Assembly: GCF_028281565.1 (NCBI RefSeq)
Contig: NZ_JANQJQ010000005.1
Location: forward strand, 124,001-188,000
Direction of reading: 5' to 3'
Origin: Seonamhaeicola sp.
GTDB taxonomy: Bacteria > Bacteroidota > Bacteroidia > Flavobacteriales > Flavobacteriaceae
Length of the DNA stretch: 64,000 bases
The translations under genes were made by a program, and so were the position numbers. The notes under the pieces were generated by a model. The model saw only the letters and a list, made by a program, of their open reading frames with translations. It did not search any database and was not told the DNA's origin. This document shows, piece after piece, positions 45,967 to 56,028 of the stretch; the first letter of the stretch is position 1; the number at the start of each line of letters is the position of its first letter.

Positions 45967-47782
45967 AACTGGTTTCTATTTCTTCAATGATAAGATTGTA
46001 ATTACTAACTGCTTTTTCTAGATTAAAGGCATGGTTGATATCGCTTCTGGCATTTAAGTATTCCTTAAATTCATCAGGGAATTTTAGCATGGCGGTTAAC
46101 AGGCAATTTGTTGATGTCTTTCCCAATCCGCATCGGCTGGATTGCTTAATAATGGAACTCCATTCCTCTATTTCAGTCACATCATGGTCGTCTGCGTGAC
46201 GAAGCATGATTTTGTTGATCTTTTTATTGAGTAAGAAGTTTCCGGTTCTACAAGGCACACAGATACCACAAGATTCGGCCACAAAGAAATCAGAGATGTT
46301 CTTAAGAATAGCCATCAGGTTTCTATTCTTGTTAAATACCATAAACGAACCACCACTTCTTAATCCAACAGCACTCATTTTACGAGCATATTCTATAGGA
46401 TCCCGATAATCAAATTGAATGTGTTCAGCCAATAAATTTTCGCCAGATATTTCCCTGTCGAAATCTTGAGAGGACAAGCATTCTCCCGCAAAACCATTGT
46501 ATAGGATAAAATGAGGATCATCTGCTTCAATAAGGTCTAGAAAATCTTTCATTTTCATACCCCATTCTATTTCATAAATACCAGGTTTGTTACAATCGCC
46601 AGATACACTCATTAATTTGGTTCCCGGAGTGGCATTAGTGCCTATAGCTAAATATTTATCTACACCCATTTCCAGAATTCTAGGGACTGCACAAAGGGTT
46701 TCTACATTATTTACCACGGTTGGCATTCCAAGAAATCCTTTTTCAACCGGGAAGTGTTCTTTGGTAGTTGGTTCTCCTCTTTTGCCTTCCATAGAGGCAA
46801 TTAAGGCAGTTTCTTCACCACATACATAGGCTCCGGCCCCCATGTAAACCGAGAGATCAAAATTAAATCCATCAATACCATTTATATTTTGTCCTAACAA
46901 CCCGGCATCGTAATACTCTTTAATGGTGTTTTCAAGCTTGTCTTTTAAATAGAAGTATTCAGCCCTTAAATAGATAAAGCCTTTTGTGGCACCTATAGCA
47001 TACCCACTAATAGCCATGCCCTCAATGAGAAGATCAGTTAGAGAGTCCATAAGTACGCGGTCTTTAAATGTTCCGGGTTCACCTTCATCGGCATTACAGA
47101 TTAAATATTTCTGAGTCCCTTTATTATCTCTGCAGAACTGCCACTTCATTCCAGTTGGAAAAAATGCTCCGCCTCTTCCTTTTAATTTAGAATCTTTAAC
47201 CAGATCAATGATTTCTTGAGGAGATTTGTGCTTAAGTATATTCATAACCGAACCACGCATAAAGGGTTTTAGAAAGATGGTTTTTTCGGGAGGTGGTGTG
47301 TATCTTATATTATTTCTTGGATAGTCACTGAGTGCTTCTAAGCTTTTACCTTCTCTTAGATCCGAGATGATTTGTTTGACCTTATCGGGAGTAAGATCAG
47401 TAAATGCCCTAAAATTAATCAAGGCTGAGGTTTCCTGATCACTGAGACCAATACAGGATGTTTCAAAAAGACCAAAGAGTTGGTCTTCAGTAACCTGTCC
47501 GATTTTAATACCTAGTTCGTTTTCAAAAGCAGTACGTACTGCCATAAAATCCTTGTGTTTAGAAATAATAGAGTTGTTGAGATAAATAGTGTACTTACCG
47601 GCATGTTTGCGGTGGTAGAAATGATAAAATGAAATGACTCCTTCTAGCTCCATTCTGGAGATATTGAAGGTCTTAGAGATCTTGGTCATATCGTCATGAC
47701 CGATGTACCTTCTTTTTTTTTGAATGTCCCATAAGACACCCATCAAAGAGGTTCTTGGAGAGTTATTTGTGAAGGTTTTCAT
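45959..47782 (-). CDS. hoxF: HoxE-HoxF diaphorase fusion, copy 2, intact NADH site
   Basis: A 607-residue NADH/FMN-binding subunit. The NuoF domain keeps the canonical motifs: G202-R203-GGAFFP, NADEGEPGTFKDR and C-G322-E323-E324-T-AL, plus the [4Fe-4S] ligands ESCGICVPC and RCGLG. The NuoE-like N-terminal domain, as in copy 1, lacks most N1a cluster cysteines. Compared with copy 1 it has an extra ~25 residues around LLAEHIQFDYRDPIEYARK before GGSFMVFN. This module should couple H2 to NAD(H). It is first in its operon, behind an ATGA-N6-TCAT operator. Confidence 0.94.
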   Translation of the reverse strand: MKTFTNNSPRTSLMGVLWDIQKKRRYIGHDDMTKISKTFNISRMELEGVISFYHFYHRKHAGKYTIYLNNSIISKHKDFMAVRTAFENELGIKIGQVTEDQLFGLFETSCIGLSDQETSALINFRAFTDLTPDKVKQIISDLREGKSLEALSDYPRNNIRYTPPPEKTIFLKPFMRGSVMNILKHKSPQEIIDLVKDSKLKGRGGAFFPTGMKWQFCRDNKGTQKYLICNADEGEPGTFKDRVLMDSLTDLLIEGMAISGYAIGATKGFIYLRAEYFYLKDKLENTIKEYYDAGLLGQNINGIDGFNFDLSVYMGAGAYVCGEETALIASMEGKRGEPTTKEHFPVEKGFLGMPTVVNNVETLCAVPRILEMGVDKYLAIGTNATPGTKLMSVSGDCNKPGIYEIEWGMKMKDFLDLIEADDPHFILYNGFAGECLSSQDFDREISGENLLAEHIQFDYRDPIEYARKMSAVGLRSGGSFMVFNKNRNLMAILKNISDFFVAESCGICVPCRTGNFLLNKKINKIMLRHADDHDVTEIEEWSSIIKQSSRCGLGKTSTNCLLTAMLKFPDEFKEYLNARSDINHAFNLEKAVSNYNLIIEEIETSYE

Positions 47783-47830
47783 CTAATGAAGAATTTAGTA
47801 ACAAAAGATAGAAATCTTCTAATTTTGAAC

Positions 47831-47844
47831 TATGACTTAAGTCA
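47831..47844. promoter_or_regulatory. Palindromic operator upstream of hoxF2
   Basis: ATGACTTAAGTCAT, a perfect 14-bp palindrome. A leftward -7-like box TATCTTTTG lies at 47810-47802, placing the operator centre near -40 from the expected start. The same ATGA-N6-TCAT form is found at 48353 and 57849. Confidence 0.65.
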
Positions 47845-47951
47845 TGAATGATCGTTTTTGCGAATTGCTTAAAAAACGAACAAATGCCCCCGGGTAGAGT
47901 AGAAGAAATGAACTAAATGGTATAAAATGCAAATAATAATTCAGAGTTTGC

Positions 47952-48293
47952 TCATGAAACTTCTAAAGCTTTTACTCTTAGCTCCTTTCCTTTGAGAATA
48001 TTTTTAAAGTTGCTTTGGCATTTTGGGCAGGAATCATAGTACTCATTTAGAGAAAAAATGGTGTCACAATCAATACATTTGGCTTTTCCCTCAATGGTGT
48101 TAATAATCCTTTTGGAGTGCTCAAGAATAGTATCTTTAGTTGCAGAAGGCCATACAAATTCCAGCGAATCCAACTCCACTCCTGAAAGCATACCAATCTC
48201 TAACTCAATGGATTCAACTGTAGAAGCTTTAGCTTTAACTGCTTCATCTTCAGCAATTTTAACGATTCCTAATGCGATGGACAATTCGTGCAT
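47952..48293 (-). CDS. hypA: Hydrogenase nickel chaperone HypA
   Basis: A 113-residue HypA. MHELSIA at the N-terminus provides the nickel-binding His2, and the zinc site is CIDC...CPKC. It hands nickel to HypB. It reads leftwards towards hoxF2 (169 bp gap) and is divergent from hyaA, sharing the intergenic operator at 48353. Confidence 0.96.
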   Translation of the reverse strand: MHELSIALGIVKIAEDEAVKAKASTVESIELEIGMLSGVELDSLEFVWPSATKDTILEHSKRIINTIEGKAKCIDCDTIFSLNEYYDSCPKCQSNFKNILKGKELRVKALEVS

Positions 48294-48352
48294 ATATTGA
48301 AAAGTGACATAAAACTAATTAATAAATATATGAATTTTGTTGATTTTCAAAC

Positions 48353-48366
48353 ATGACATTTCTCAT
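48353..48366. promoter_or_regulatory. Palindromic operator between divergent hypA and hyaA
   Basis: ATGACATTTCTCAT within the longer dyad AAACATGA (48349-48356) / TCATGTTT (48363-48370). -7-like boxes lie symmetrically: TATCTTTA at 48389-48396 reading right to hyaA and TATATTTA at 48330-48323 reading left to hypA, each 29.5 nt from the operator centre. One bound dimer could control both directions. Confidence 0.65.
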
Positions 48367-48462
48367 GTTTACACTGAGGCGCATCTTCTATCTTTAAAGC
48401 TAGTACTTTTTCTAAATAAAAGTGCAATACTTACCAAATAACACAGAAATATATTTCCAGTT

Positions 48463-49587
48463 ATGAATTCTAATAACAAGTCAACAGAAACCTATTATGA
48501 GAGTATCATAAAGCAGGGGCACAGTCGTAGAGATTTTATGAAGTTTGCCGCTTTTATTGCGGCCTATATGGGATTGGAATCTACTATGGTTGCTCAAGTT
48601 GCTAATGCTCTTGAGACCACCAAACGATTACCAGTTATCTGGGAACATTTCCAGGAATGTACCTGTTGTAGCGAATCGTTCATTAGATCTGATCACCCCA
48701 TTGTGGCAGATATTATTCTAGACAAGATTTCATTGGATTATACCTTGACATTAATGGCAGCCTCTGGTCATCAGGCCGAAGCCGCCAAGCACAAGACCAT
48801 GGAAGAAAATAAAGGGGAATATATACTTTGTGTAGAAGGATCTGTTCCGTTAGGAGATGATGGTAATTACTGTTGTATAGCCGGACGTTCTGCCAAGGAT
48901 ATTTTGTTAGAGGCAGCTGAAGGCGCCAAGGCCATTATTGCTTGGGGAAGTTGTGCTTCCAGTGGGTGTGTGCAATCAGCAAAACCAAATCCTACCAATG
49001 CAACTCCAATACATAAAATTATTAAGAACAAACCAATTATTAGAGTACCCGGTTGTCCGCCAATAGGCGAAGTGATGGCAGGTATAATTGTTCATGTGGT
49101 AACTTTTGGTCGTTTACCGGAATTAGACAGACAGGGACGTCCAAAAGCTTTCTACGCTAAACGTGTACATGATAGCTGTTACAGGAGACCTTATTTCGAT
49201 GCAGGGCTATTTGCAGAGACCTTTGATGATCAGAATGCTAAAGACGGGTACTGCCTATATAAAGTAGGTTGTAAAGGACCATTAACCTATAATTCTTGTG
49301 GTACAATTAAGTGGAATAATGGTGTGAGTTATCCTATCCAGTCCGGTCATGGCTGTATTGGTTGTAGTGAAGATGGTTTCTGGGATTTCGGACCGTTCTA
49401 TGAAAGAGCTACTAATATACCTGGTGTTGAAGGAGAAGGTATAGCAGATGATGTAGGTAAAGTAGCGGCAGGTGTTCTTGCCGGAGGTATAGCAGTACAT
49501 GCAGTGGCAGCCGCTATCTCCAAACGCAAGGAGGTAAAACGTAGAATAACTAGAGGTAAAGAAAACGAAAAAAATATTGAGTCGTAA
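48463..49587 (+). CDS. hyaA: Membrane-bound [NiFe] hydrogenase small subunit (group 1, O2-tolerant type)
   Basis: A 374-residue iron-sulfur subunit with a Tat signal ([17 protein letters not shown]). The proximal cluster region reads E-C66-T-C68-C69, and GNYC137-C138 follows later; oxygen-tolerant enzymes such as E. coli Hyd-1 have the same two extra cysteines that give a [4Fe-3S] cluster. Medial and distal cluster ligands ([30 protein letters not shown]) are present. A C-terminal helix (about 328-350) with a basic tail anchors it in the membrane. It is 11 bp upstream of hyaB. Confidence 0.95.
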   Translation: MNSNNKSTETYYESIIKQGHSRRDFMKFAAFIAAYMGLESTMVAQVANALETTKRLPVIWEHFQECTCCSESFIRSDHPIVADIILDKISLDYTLTLMAASGHQAEAAKHKTMEENKGEYILCVEGSVPLGDDGNYCCIAGRSAKDILLEAAEGAKAIIAWGSCASSGCVQSAKPNPTNATPIHKIIKNKPIIRVPGCPPIGEVMAGIIVHVVTFGRLPELDRQGRPKAFYAKRVHDSCYRRPYFDAGLFAETFDDQNAKDGYCLYKVGCKGPLTYNSCGTIKWNNGVSYPIQSGHGCIGCSEDGFWDFGPFYERATNIPGVEGEGIADDVGKVAAGVLAGGIAVHAVAAAISKRKEVKRRITRGKENEKNIES

Positions 49588-49598
49588 ATCATAGCATC

Positions 49599-51332
49599 AT
49601 GGCAGAAAGAATAGTAGTTGATCCTATCACACGTATAGAGGGTCATTTAAGAATAGAAGCAGAAATAAAAGACGGAAAAATAGTAGATGCCTTCAGCTCC
49701 AGTACCATGGTAAGAGGTATAGAGGAAATTGTTAAAGGCAGAGACCCCAGAGATGTTTGGGCATTTGTACAACGTACTTGTGGTGTTTGTACCACGGTAC
49801 ATGCCCTTGCCTCTGTACGAGCTGTAGAAGATGCTATAGGAATCCAGATACCACCCAATGCAGAAATGGTAAGAAACATTATGGAAGGTGTTTTGTATAT
49901 GCACGATCACGTGGTGCATTTCTATCACCTGCATGCTTTAGACTGGGTGGATGTAGTGAGTGCCTTAAATGCTGATCCGGCAGAAACTTCAAAAATTGCA
50001 CAAAGTATTTCCAATTGGCCTAAGAGTTCACCTGGTTATTTTTCAGATGTCAAAAATCGTATCGCCAAATTTGTGGAGAGCGGACAATTAGGAATCTTTG
50101 CTAATGGGTATTGGGGACATTCACAAATGAAATTACCTGCTGAGATTAATTTACTGGCTGTAGCACATTATTTGGAGGCATTAGAATGGCAAAAAGAAAT
50201 TGTAAAAGTACACACCATATTTGGAGGTAAAAACCCGCATCCTAACTATTTGGTAGGAGGTATGGCATGTGCTATCAACACCGAAAATCCGGGAGGCATC
50301 AATGCCGAACGGTTGGCAATGGTCGGAAAGCTTATTAAGGAAGGCAAAGAATTTGTAGATCAAGTATATATCCCTGACCTATTAGCGATTGCTTCATTCT
50401 ACAAGGATTGGGGAGCTATCGGAAAAGGATTTGGAAATTATATGAGCTATGGAGATTTCCCAACTAATGGATATGCCGATATGTCTAACTTCAAATTCCT
50501 ACAAGGGGTGATCTTGAATAGAGATTTATCTAAAGTGCATGATGTAGATCACAGAGGCGATCAGATTGAAGAATTCATCAATAATTCCTGGTACGACAAC
50601 TACCCTGAAGGACAGGATAAGGGGCGTCATCCATGGGAAGGGGAAACCAATATTAAGTACTCCGGACCAAAACCACCTTATGAGCATTTGAATGTTGAAG
50701 AAAAATATAGCTTCATTAAAACTCCACGATGGAAAGGCTTACCAATGGAAGTAGGTCCACTTTCCAGATTGTTAGTTGGTTATGGACGCGGTAATAAAGA
50801 AATTCAGGAAGCTGTAAATGCAGCATTGGCGCATTTAGATGTTCCTGTTGATGCGCTGTTCTCTACTTTAGGTAGAACAGCCGCTCGTGGTATCGAAACA
50901 CAGCTGGTAGCTAATTGGACATTAGAGTTTTATGATACCCTGCTCAACAATATTAAAAATGGTGATGAGCGTATGGCCAGTACAGAAAACTGGGAACCAG
51001 AGACCTGGCCGGCAGAATGTAAAGGTGTTGGATTTATGGAAGCCCCCAGAGGTGCATTGGCACACTGGATAAAGATCAAGGACAGAAAAACCGATAATTA
51101 TCAGCTCATAGTACCAAGTACATGGAATGCTTCTCCCAGAGATCCAAAAGGACAACGTTCAGCTTATGAGTCTACCTTGATTGATACACCTGTTGCCGAT
51201 CCGGAATTACCATTGGAAATTATAAGAACCATCCATTCGTTCGACCCATGTATTGCTTGTGCGGTACATTTGTATGACGAACACGGAAACCATATCTCTC
51301 AAGTACAGAATATTTCTAGTTGTGATAACTAA
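49599..51332 (+). CDS. hyaB: Membrane-bound [NiFe] hydrogenase large subunit
   Basis: A 577-residue catalytic subunit. Active-site ligands: RTCGVCTTVH (Cys61, Cys64) and DPCIACAVH (Cys551, Cys554, His557), followed by a 20-residue peptide removed on maturation. N-terminal VVDPITRIEGHLRIEAEI is typical. It oxidises H2 in the periplasm, co-exported with HyaA by the Tat pathway. It lies 11 bp after hyaA and 11 bp before the cytochrome gene. Confidence 0.96.
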   Translation: MAERIVVDPITRIEGHLRIEAEIKDGKIVDAFSSSTMVRGIEEIVKGRDPRDVWAFVQRTCGVCTTVHALASVRAVEDAIGIQIPPNAEMVRNIMEGVLYMHDHVVHFYHLHALDWVDVVSALNADPAETSKIAQSISNWPKSSPGYFSDVKNRIAKFVESGQLGIFANGYWGHSQMKLPAEINLLAVAHYLEALEWQKEIVKVHTIFGGKNPHPNYLVGGMACAINTENPGGINAERLAMVGKLIKEGKEFVDQVYIPDLLAIASFYKDWGAIGKGFGNYMSYGDFPTNGYADMSNFKFLQGVILNRDLSKVHDVDHRGDQIEEFINNSWYDNYPEGQDKGRHPWEGETNIKYSGPKPPYEHLNVEEKYSFIKTPRWKGLPMEVGPLSRLLVGYGRGNKEIQEAVNAALAHLDVPVDALFSTLGRTAARGIETQLVANWTLEFYDTLLNNIKNGDERMASTENWEPETWPAECKGVGFMEAPRGALAHWIKIKDRKTDNYQLIVPSTWNASPRDPKGQRSAYESTLIDTPVADPELPLEIIRTIHSFDPCIACAVHLYDEHGNHISQVQNISSCDN

Positions 51333-51343
51333 AATGAGATATT

Positions 51344-52066
51344 ATGGAAACTAAAAATTTTAAAAGAGTCATGGTTTGGGAACTTCCTGTTAGGATTTTC
51401 CATTGGGTTAATGTTCTGGCACTTTTAGTGCTAATTATAACCGGGTTTATCATTGCAGATCCGCCAGCATTAATGTCCAGTCAGGAAGCAACTAATCTGC
51501 ACTATTTTGGTTATGTGAGATTTATTCATTTTGTGGCAGCCTACGTGTTTTTCTTTGTGATGATATTAAGGCTTTATTGGGTGTTTGCCGGTAATCGTTT
51601 TTCTAGCTGGAGAGCCTTTTGGCCATTCAGAAAGAAATTTTGGAGAAACTTTTGGCATGTTATGAAAATCGATATCATGCTTCAAAATGAAAAGGTTGAG
51701 GATGTTACCAAAATTAGTATAGGGCACAATAGCGTAGCAAAACTATCATATATAGCAATGTTCTTTTTAGCAGTGATCATGGTTATTACAGGTTTCGGAC
51801 TTTATGCGGATATGTCCACATGGTGGTTACCAAAGATGTTTGATTGGGTAGTGCCGTTCTTTGGAGGGGATTACCTGGTAAGAACCATTCATCATGTGTG
51901 TATGTGGTTCTTTATATTCTTTGCTATGGTCCATGTGTATCTGGTATTGTATCATGATTGGTTAGAAGGCCGTGGCGAAGTGTCCTCTATGTTTGCAGGT
52001 TATAAATTTGTAAGAGGAGAACGCTTAAGAGACGAAGACAAAGTAGAAGATATAGATCCTCTATAG
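51344..52066 (+). CDS. hyaC: Ni/Fe-hydrogenase b-type cytochrome subunit
   Basis: A 240-residue integral membrane cytochrome b with four predicted helices (about 19-40, 62-84, 130-152 and 180-202). Haem-ligand histidines are in RIFHWVNV, FIHFVAAYVF and HHVCMWFFIFFAMVHVYLVLYHDW. It passes electrons from HyaAB to the menaquinone pool; the host makes menaquinone (menF and menD in this window). It is followed by a stem-loop before the protease gene. Confidence 0.95.
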   Translation: METKNFKRVMVWELPVRIFHWVNVLALLVLIITGFIIADPPALMSSQEATNLHYFGYVRFIHFVAAYVFFFVMILRLYWVFAGNRFSSWRAFWPFRKKFWRNFWHVMKIDIMLQNEKVEDVTKISIGHNSVAKLSYIAMFFLAVIMVITGFGLYADMSTWWLPKMFDWVVPFFGGDYLVRTIHHVCMWFFIFFAMVHVYLVLYHDWLEGRGEVSSMFAGYKFVRGERLRDEDKVEDIDPL

Positions 52067-52089
52067 TCTATAATTTTATTAATTTAGGA

Positions 52090-52135
52090 ACAAATTCATT
52101 CAGTTATGTGATTCACCTAGATTGAATGAATTTGT
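52090..52135 (+). terminator. Stem-loop between hyaC and hyaD
   Basis: Perfect 13-bp arms, ACAAATTCATTCA (52090-52102) and TGAATGAATTTGT (52123-52135), with a 20-nt loop and only a short pyrimidine run after. It may attenuate transcription into the accessory genes or protect the hyaABC mRNA. Confidence 0.6.
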
Positions 52136-52150
52136 CTTCTATGAATATAT

Positions 52151-52675
52151 ATGAAAAAAGACAAACCTGTAGCCATAAGTAGTGATGCATTTTATTTTGA
52201 AAAGGATAAAAGCAATTCTATATTAGTATTAGGTGTAGGCAATTACCTGATGGGAGATGAAGGTATAGGGGTACATGCCATTCAGGAATTGTCAAAAATG
52301 GATTTACCTCCATATATTGATATATTGGATGGAGGCACCGGAGGCTTTTTGTTGTTGAGTTATTTTGAAGCCTATAAGATCATTATTTTTGTAGACGCTA
52401 CTATGGATGGGAAACCAGAAGGAACAATATCTCTGTTAAGACCAAAATTTGCAGCAGATTTCCCTACGGCCTTAAGTGTGCATGATGTAGGATTAAAAGA
52501 TATGATTGAGGCAGTTTACCTAATGGAACATGTACCGGATATCCATTTATTTACGGTGTCAGTCAATCAGCTCAACCCTATGACAGTTGAGCTTAATAAA
52601 GGCGTAAAGAAGGCATTACCCGAATTGGTAAACCGAATTGTAGAATTATGTAAAACCCTTCATGTTGAAGGATAG
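52151..52675 (+). CDS. hyaD: Hydrogenase maturation endopeptidase HyaD
   Basis: A 174-residue protease of the HyaD/HupD family. Motifs: LVLGVGNYLMGDEGIGVHAI (Glu nickel ligand), VDATMDGKPEG (Asp) and SVHDVGLKDM (His). It should cut the C-terminal peptide of HyaB, which fits its place after hyaABC. It has an N-terminal extension of about 20 residues before the family core. It is followed 10 bp later by hypF. Confidence 0.94.
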   Translation: MKKDKPVAISSDAFYFEKDKSNSILVLGVGNYLMGDEGIGVHAIQELSKMDLPPYIDILDGGTGGFLLLSYFEAYKIIIFVDATMDGKPEGTISLLRPKFAADFPTALSVHDVGLKDMIEAVYLMEHVPDIHLFTVSVNQLNPMTVELNKGVKKALPELVNRIVELCKTLHVEG

Positions 52676-52685
52676 GAATTAAGTG

Positions 52686-54938
52686 ATGTTGAAAACCTAT
52701 AAGCTAACAGTTTCAGGACAGGTTCAGGGTGTAGGTTTTAGGCCTTATGTATTTACACTTGCCAAAACTTTTTCCTTAAAAGGAACCGTTTCTAATAACG
52801 AGGAAGGTGTTATTATCTTTCTTTATGGGATAGAGGAGAATATTGAAGCTTTTTGTCAAAAACTTATCCATGAGCCACCGCCTGTGGCTAAGATTAAATC
52901 GCATCATCTTTTAGAAACTGAGACTCAAAGTTTTGATGATTTTAGAATTGTTCCATCTGAAAAAGGAGGGCAACTCAACCTTCCTTTGACTCCGGATTTT
53001 GCTATTTGTGAAGATTGTAAATCTGAAATTGAAGATTCAAAGAATAGAAGAAATCAGTATCCTTTTACAACCTGTGTCAATTGCGGACCCAGGTGGTCCA
53101 TTACGGAGACCTTTCCTTTTGAAAGAGCTCATACCAGTATTGATGAATTCCCGATGTGTGAAACCTGTTTAGACGAATATACTAACCCTTCCGATAGGCG
53201 CTTTCATTCACAAACAAACACATGTAGCACTTGTGGCATACAATTGTACTTATGTAATTCCAATGGAGAAACTTTAGAAACAGGAGCGAATATATTTGTT
53301 GAACTATCCGGTTTGTTGAAACAGGGACAAATCATTGCTCTCAAAAACACAAGTGGCTATTTATTGTGTTGTAATGCAGAAGATGCTGAAGTGGTAAAGA
53401 GATTACGACGATTAAAACAGAGACCAAAAAAACCTTTTGCAATTCTATATCCATCATTGAAGAAACTTCAATCTGAGTTAGAGGTATCCGATGTTTCAGT
53501 CAGCTCCCTAATCTCTACAGAGAGCCCTATTAATATTGTTTCATTAGAGAATTATAAAGGTAAAATTGCTTTGAGGGAAGTGGCTCCGGGATTAAAACAA
53601 TTAGGAGTAATGTTGCCTTATACTGCTATTCTTCAATTATTAGCAAACCAACTTGATTTTCCTATTGTAGCAACCAGTGGAAATATTCACGGTTCTCCAA
53701 TAATAAGCAATGAAAAGGAAGCGCTCTCTAAACTTAAACATATAGCGGATTGTTTCCTTCAGCATAACTTAAGGATTAACCACCCTCAGGATGATTCTGT
53801 GTTGAAATTTAGTTTTAAACATCAAAAGCCTTGTCTATTTAGAAGATCCAGGGGCTATGCCCCAAACTATTTACAATCAGCGATTAAGTCGGAAGAAAAG
53901 ATTTTGGCTATGGGAGCCGACCTAAAAAGTAGTGTCGCCTTTTTACCCAATGAGCATTTATATATAAGTCAGTACATGGGTAATCTGGAAAGTCTGGATG
54001 TTTATGAGCGGTTTACCTCAGAAACCAATGCATTTATCAATATATTCGAACAAGCGCCCGAAGTAATCATTATTGATAAACATCCAAAGTATTTTAGCTC
54101 CCAATTTGGGCGGGAGTTGTCAAAAAAATACAACACTTCACTATTAGAAGTACAGCATCATAAGGCTCATTTTATGGCTGTTATGGGAGAGTATCAGCTA
54201 TTTAATGTAAATGAAAAGATATTAGGAGTTATTTGGGATGGTACAGGATATGGTGATGATGGCCAGATCTGGGGTGGTGAATTCTTTGAATACAACAACA
54301 GGTGCCTGTCTAGAATAAATCATTTTGAATATTTCAATTGGATAGCTGGAGATAAAATGTCAAAAGAACCTCGTTTATCACTGCTGTCTATGATTGATGA
54401 TAAAAAAGTGGAAAGTAAATTTGCTAAAGAAGAGTTTGCTATTTATCAAACACTAAAGAAAAACAATAAATTAAAAACCTCTTCCGTAGGTCGTTTGTTT
54501 GATGCGGTAGCCTCTCTTTTAGATATAACCGATTACAACACCTATGAAGGAGAAGCTGCCATTTTGTTGGAAAATGGTATAACAGGTTATGATCTGGTAA
54601 ATTGTAAAAGTTATGTTGATACGATTGATTCTGGAATATCAGGAACTGATGTTCTAAAAGGCGTTTTTGAAGATTTAAATAATGGGTTGGGTAAAGAACA
54701 AATCATTAGTAACTTCTTATTCACTTTGGCAGATATTATCTTAAAGGTTGCGGATAAATCAGGGTATAAACATATATGTTGTTCGGGCGGTGTATTCCAG
54801 AATACAACATTATTGGATATGCTTATTGATTTGAATAATAATACGCGCCGGTTGTATTTTAATAGTAACTTTACACCTAATGACGAAAATATTGCCTTTG
54901 GGCAGTTGATGTACTATCTAAATTGTAGGAAATCATGA
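52686..54938 (+). CDS. hypF: Carbamoyltransferase HypF
   Basis: A 750-residue enzyme that makes the thiocyanate precursor of the active-site cyanide from carbamoyl phosphate. I choose ATG 52686 over the GTG one codon earlier. Domains in order: acylphosphatase (about 1-90, [14 protein letters not shown]), two zinc fingers (CEDC...CVNC and CETC...CSTC, about 105-185), YrdC-like domain (about 200-385) and Kae1/carbamoyltransferase-like domain (about 390-750; [30 protein letters not shown]). Its last 4 bp overlap hypD. Confidence 0.96.
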   Translation: MLKTYKLTVSGQVQGVGFRPYVFTLAKTFSLKGTVSNNEEGVIIFLYGIEENIEAFCQKLIHEPPPVAKIKSHHLLETETQSFDDFRIVPSEKGGQLNLPLTPDFAICEDCKSEIEDSKNRRNQYPFTTCVNCGPRWSITETFPFERAHTSIDEFPMCETCLDEYTNPSDRRFHSQTNTCSTCGIQLYLCNSNGETLETGANIFVELSGLLKQGQIIALKNTSGYLLCCNAEDAEVVKRLRRLKQRPKKPFAILYPSLKKLQSELEVSDVSVSSLISTESPINIVSLENYKGKIALREVAPGLKQLGVMLPYTAILQLLANQLDFPIVATSGNIHGSPIISNEKEALSKLKHIADCFLQHNLRINHPQDDSVLKFSFKHQKPCLFRRSRGYAPNYLQSAIKSEEKILAMGADLKSSVAFLPNEHLYISQYMGNLESLDVYERFTSETNAFINIFEQAPEVIIIDKHPKYFSSQFGRELSKKYNTSLLEVQHHKAHFMAVMGEYQLFNVNEKILGVIWDGTGYGDDGQIWGGEFFEYNNRCLSRINHFEYFNWIAGDKMSKEPRLSLLSMIDDKKVESKFAKEEFAIYQTLKKNNKLKTSSVGRLFDAVASLLDITDYNTYEGEAAILLENGITGYDLVNCKSYVDTIDSGISGTDVLKGVFEDLNNGLGKEQIISNFLFTLADIILKVADKSGYKHICCSGGVFQNTTLLDMLIDLNNNTRRLYFNSNFTPNDENIAFGQLMYYLNCRKS

Positions 54939-56026
54939 AACACTTATCGGAATATAGAAACTTAGAAGCCACCAAACATTACTTGAATCTCATCTCTAAA
55001 AAAGCTACTCAAACCTGGAATATTATGGAGATTTGTGGTGGTCAAACCCATAGTTTAGTACGTAATGGGATAATAGACTTATTACCTGAAAAGGTGCGGA
55101 TGATCCATGGACCGGGGTGTCCGGTCTGTGTGACACCTTTAAGTTTGATAGATAAAGCCATTAGATTAATGGAACAAGGGGTCATAGTCTGTTCTTTTGG
55201 AGATATGATTCGTGTTCCCGGGAGTAAAAAAAGTTTATTACAGGCCAAGGCAGATGGGGGTGATTTAAGAATTTTATATTCGCCTTTGCAAGCGGTTAAG
55301 ATCGCTAAAGAAAACCCTAACAAGGAAGTGGTGTTTTTTGCGGTAGGCTTTGAAACCACTGCTCCTGCCAACGCTTTGTCAGTATTGCACGCAGAAAAAG
55401 AAGGTGTAACTAATTACTCTATTTTAGTATCTCATGTACTGGTCCCGCCAGCTATGGAAGCCATTTTGGATGATGAGTTTTGCAATATCGATGCCTTTTT
55501 GGGAGCCGGTCACGTTTGTGCTATTATGGGTTATGAGGAGTATATGCCCCTGTCTGAAAAATATAGAATTCCCATCGTCATTACAGGTTTTGAACCCTTA
55601 GATTTGGTACAAGGGATATATATGGCAGTTTGTCAATTGGAAGAAGGGAAACGTGAAGTAAAGAATCAATATTCTAGGGTAGTTAAACAAGAAGGAAACA
55701 TAGCTGCTAAAGAAGTTATTCAAAAAGTGTTTAAAGTTGGAGACAGGGAATGGAGAGGCATAGGAGAAATACCAAATAGTGGCTATCAAATAACGGAGGC
55801 TTACAAACACTATGATGCAGAACATAAGTTTGGAGTGGATAATATAAAAGTGCCTGAAAGTTCTGTTTGTATTGCTGGCGAAATCTTAAAAGGAATCAAA
55901 AAACCCAATCAGTGCCCTGCTTTTGGTAAGGAATGTATTCCAGCTAATCCTTTAGGTGCACCAATGGTGTCATCAGAAGGAGCTTGTGCAGCCTATTATC
56001 ATTTTTCTAATACAGAATTAGTTTAA
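54935..56026 (+). CDS. hypD: Hydrogenase maturation protein HypD
   Basis: A 363-residue scaffold that assembles Fe(CN)2CO with HypC and HypE. Family motifs: [16 protein letters not shown] (with the cyanide-accepting Cys), [23 protein letters not shown] and [10 protein letters not shown], and the C-terminal 4Fe-4S ligands in [17 protein letters not shown] and [13 protein letters not shown]. It overlaps hypF by 4 bp and is 2 bp before hypE. Confidence 0.97.
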   Translation: MKHLSEYRNLEATKHYLNLISKKATQTWNIMEICGGQTHSLVRNGIIDLLPEKVRMIHGPGCPVCVTPLSLIDKAIRLMEQGVIVCSFGDMIRVPGSKKSLLQAKADGGDLRILYSPLQAVKIAKENPNKEVVFFAVGFETTAPANALSVLHAEKEGVTNYSILVSHVLVPPAMEAILDDEFCNIDAFLGAGHVCAIMGYEEYMPLSEKYRIPIVITGFEPLDLVQGIYMAVCQLEEGKREVKNQYSRVVKQEGNIAAKEVIQKVFKVGDREWRGIGEIPNSGYQITEAYKHYDAEHKFGVDNIKVPESSVCIAGEILKGIKKPNQCPAFGKECIPANPLGAPMVSSEGACAAYYHFSNTELV

Positions 56027-56028
56027 CA

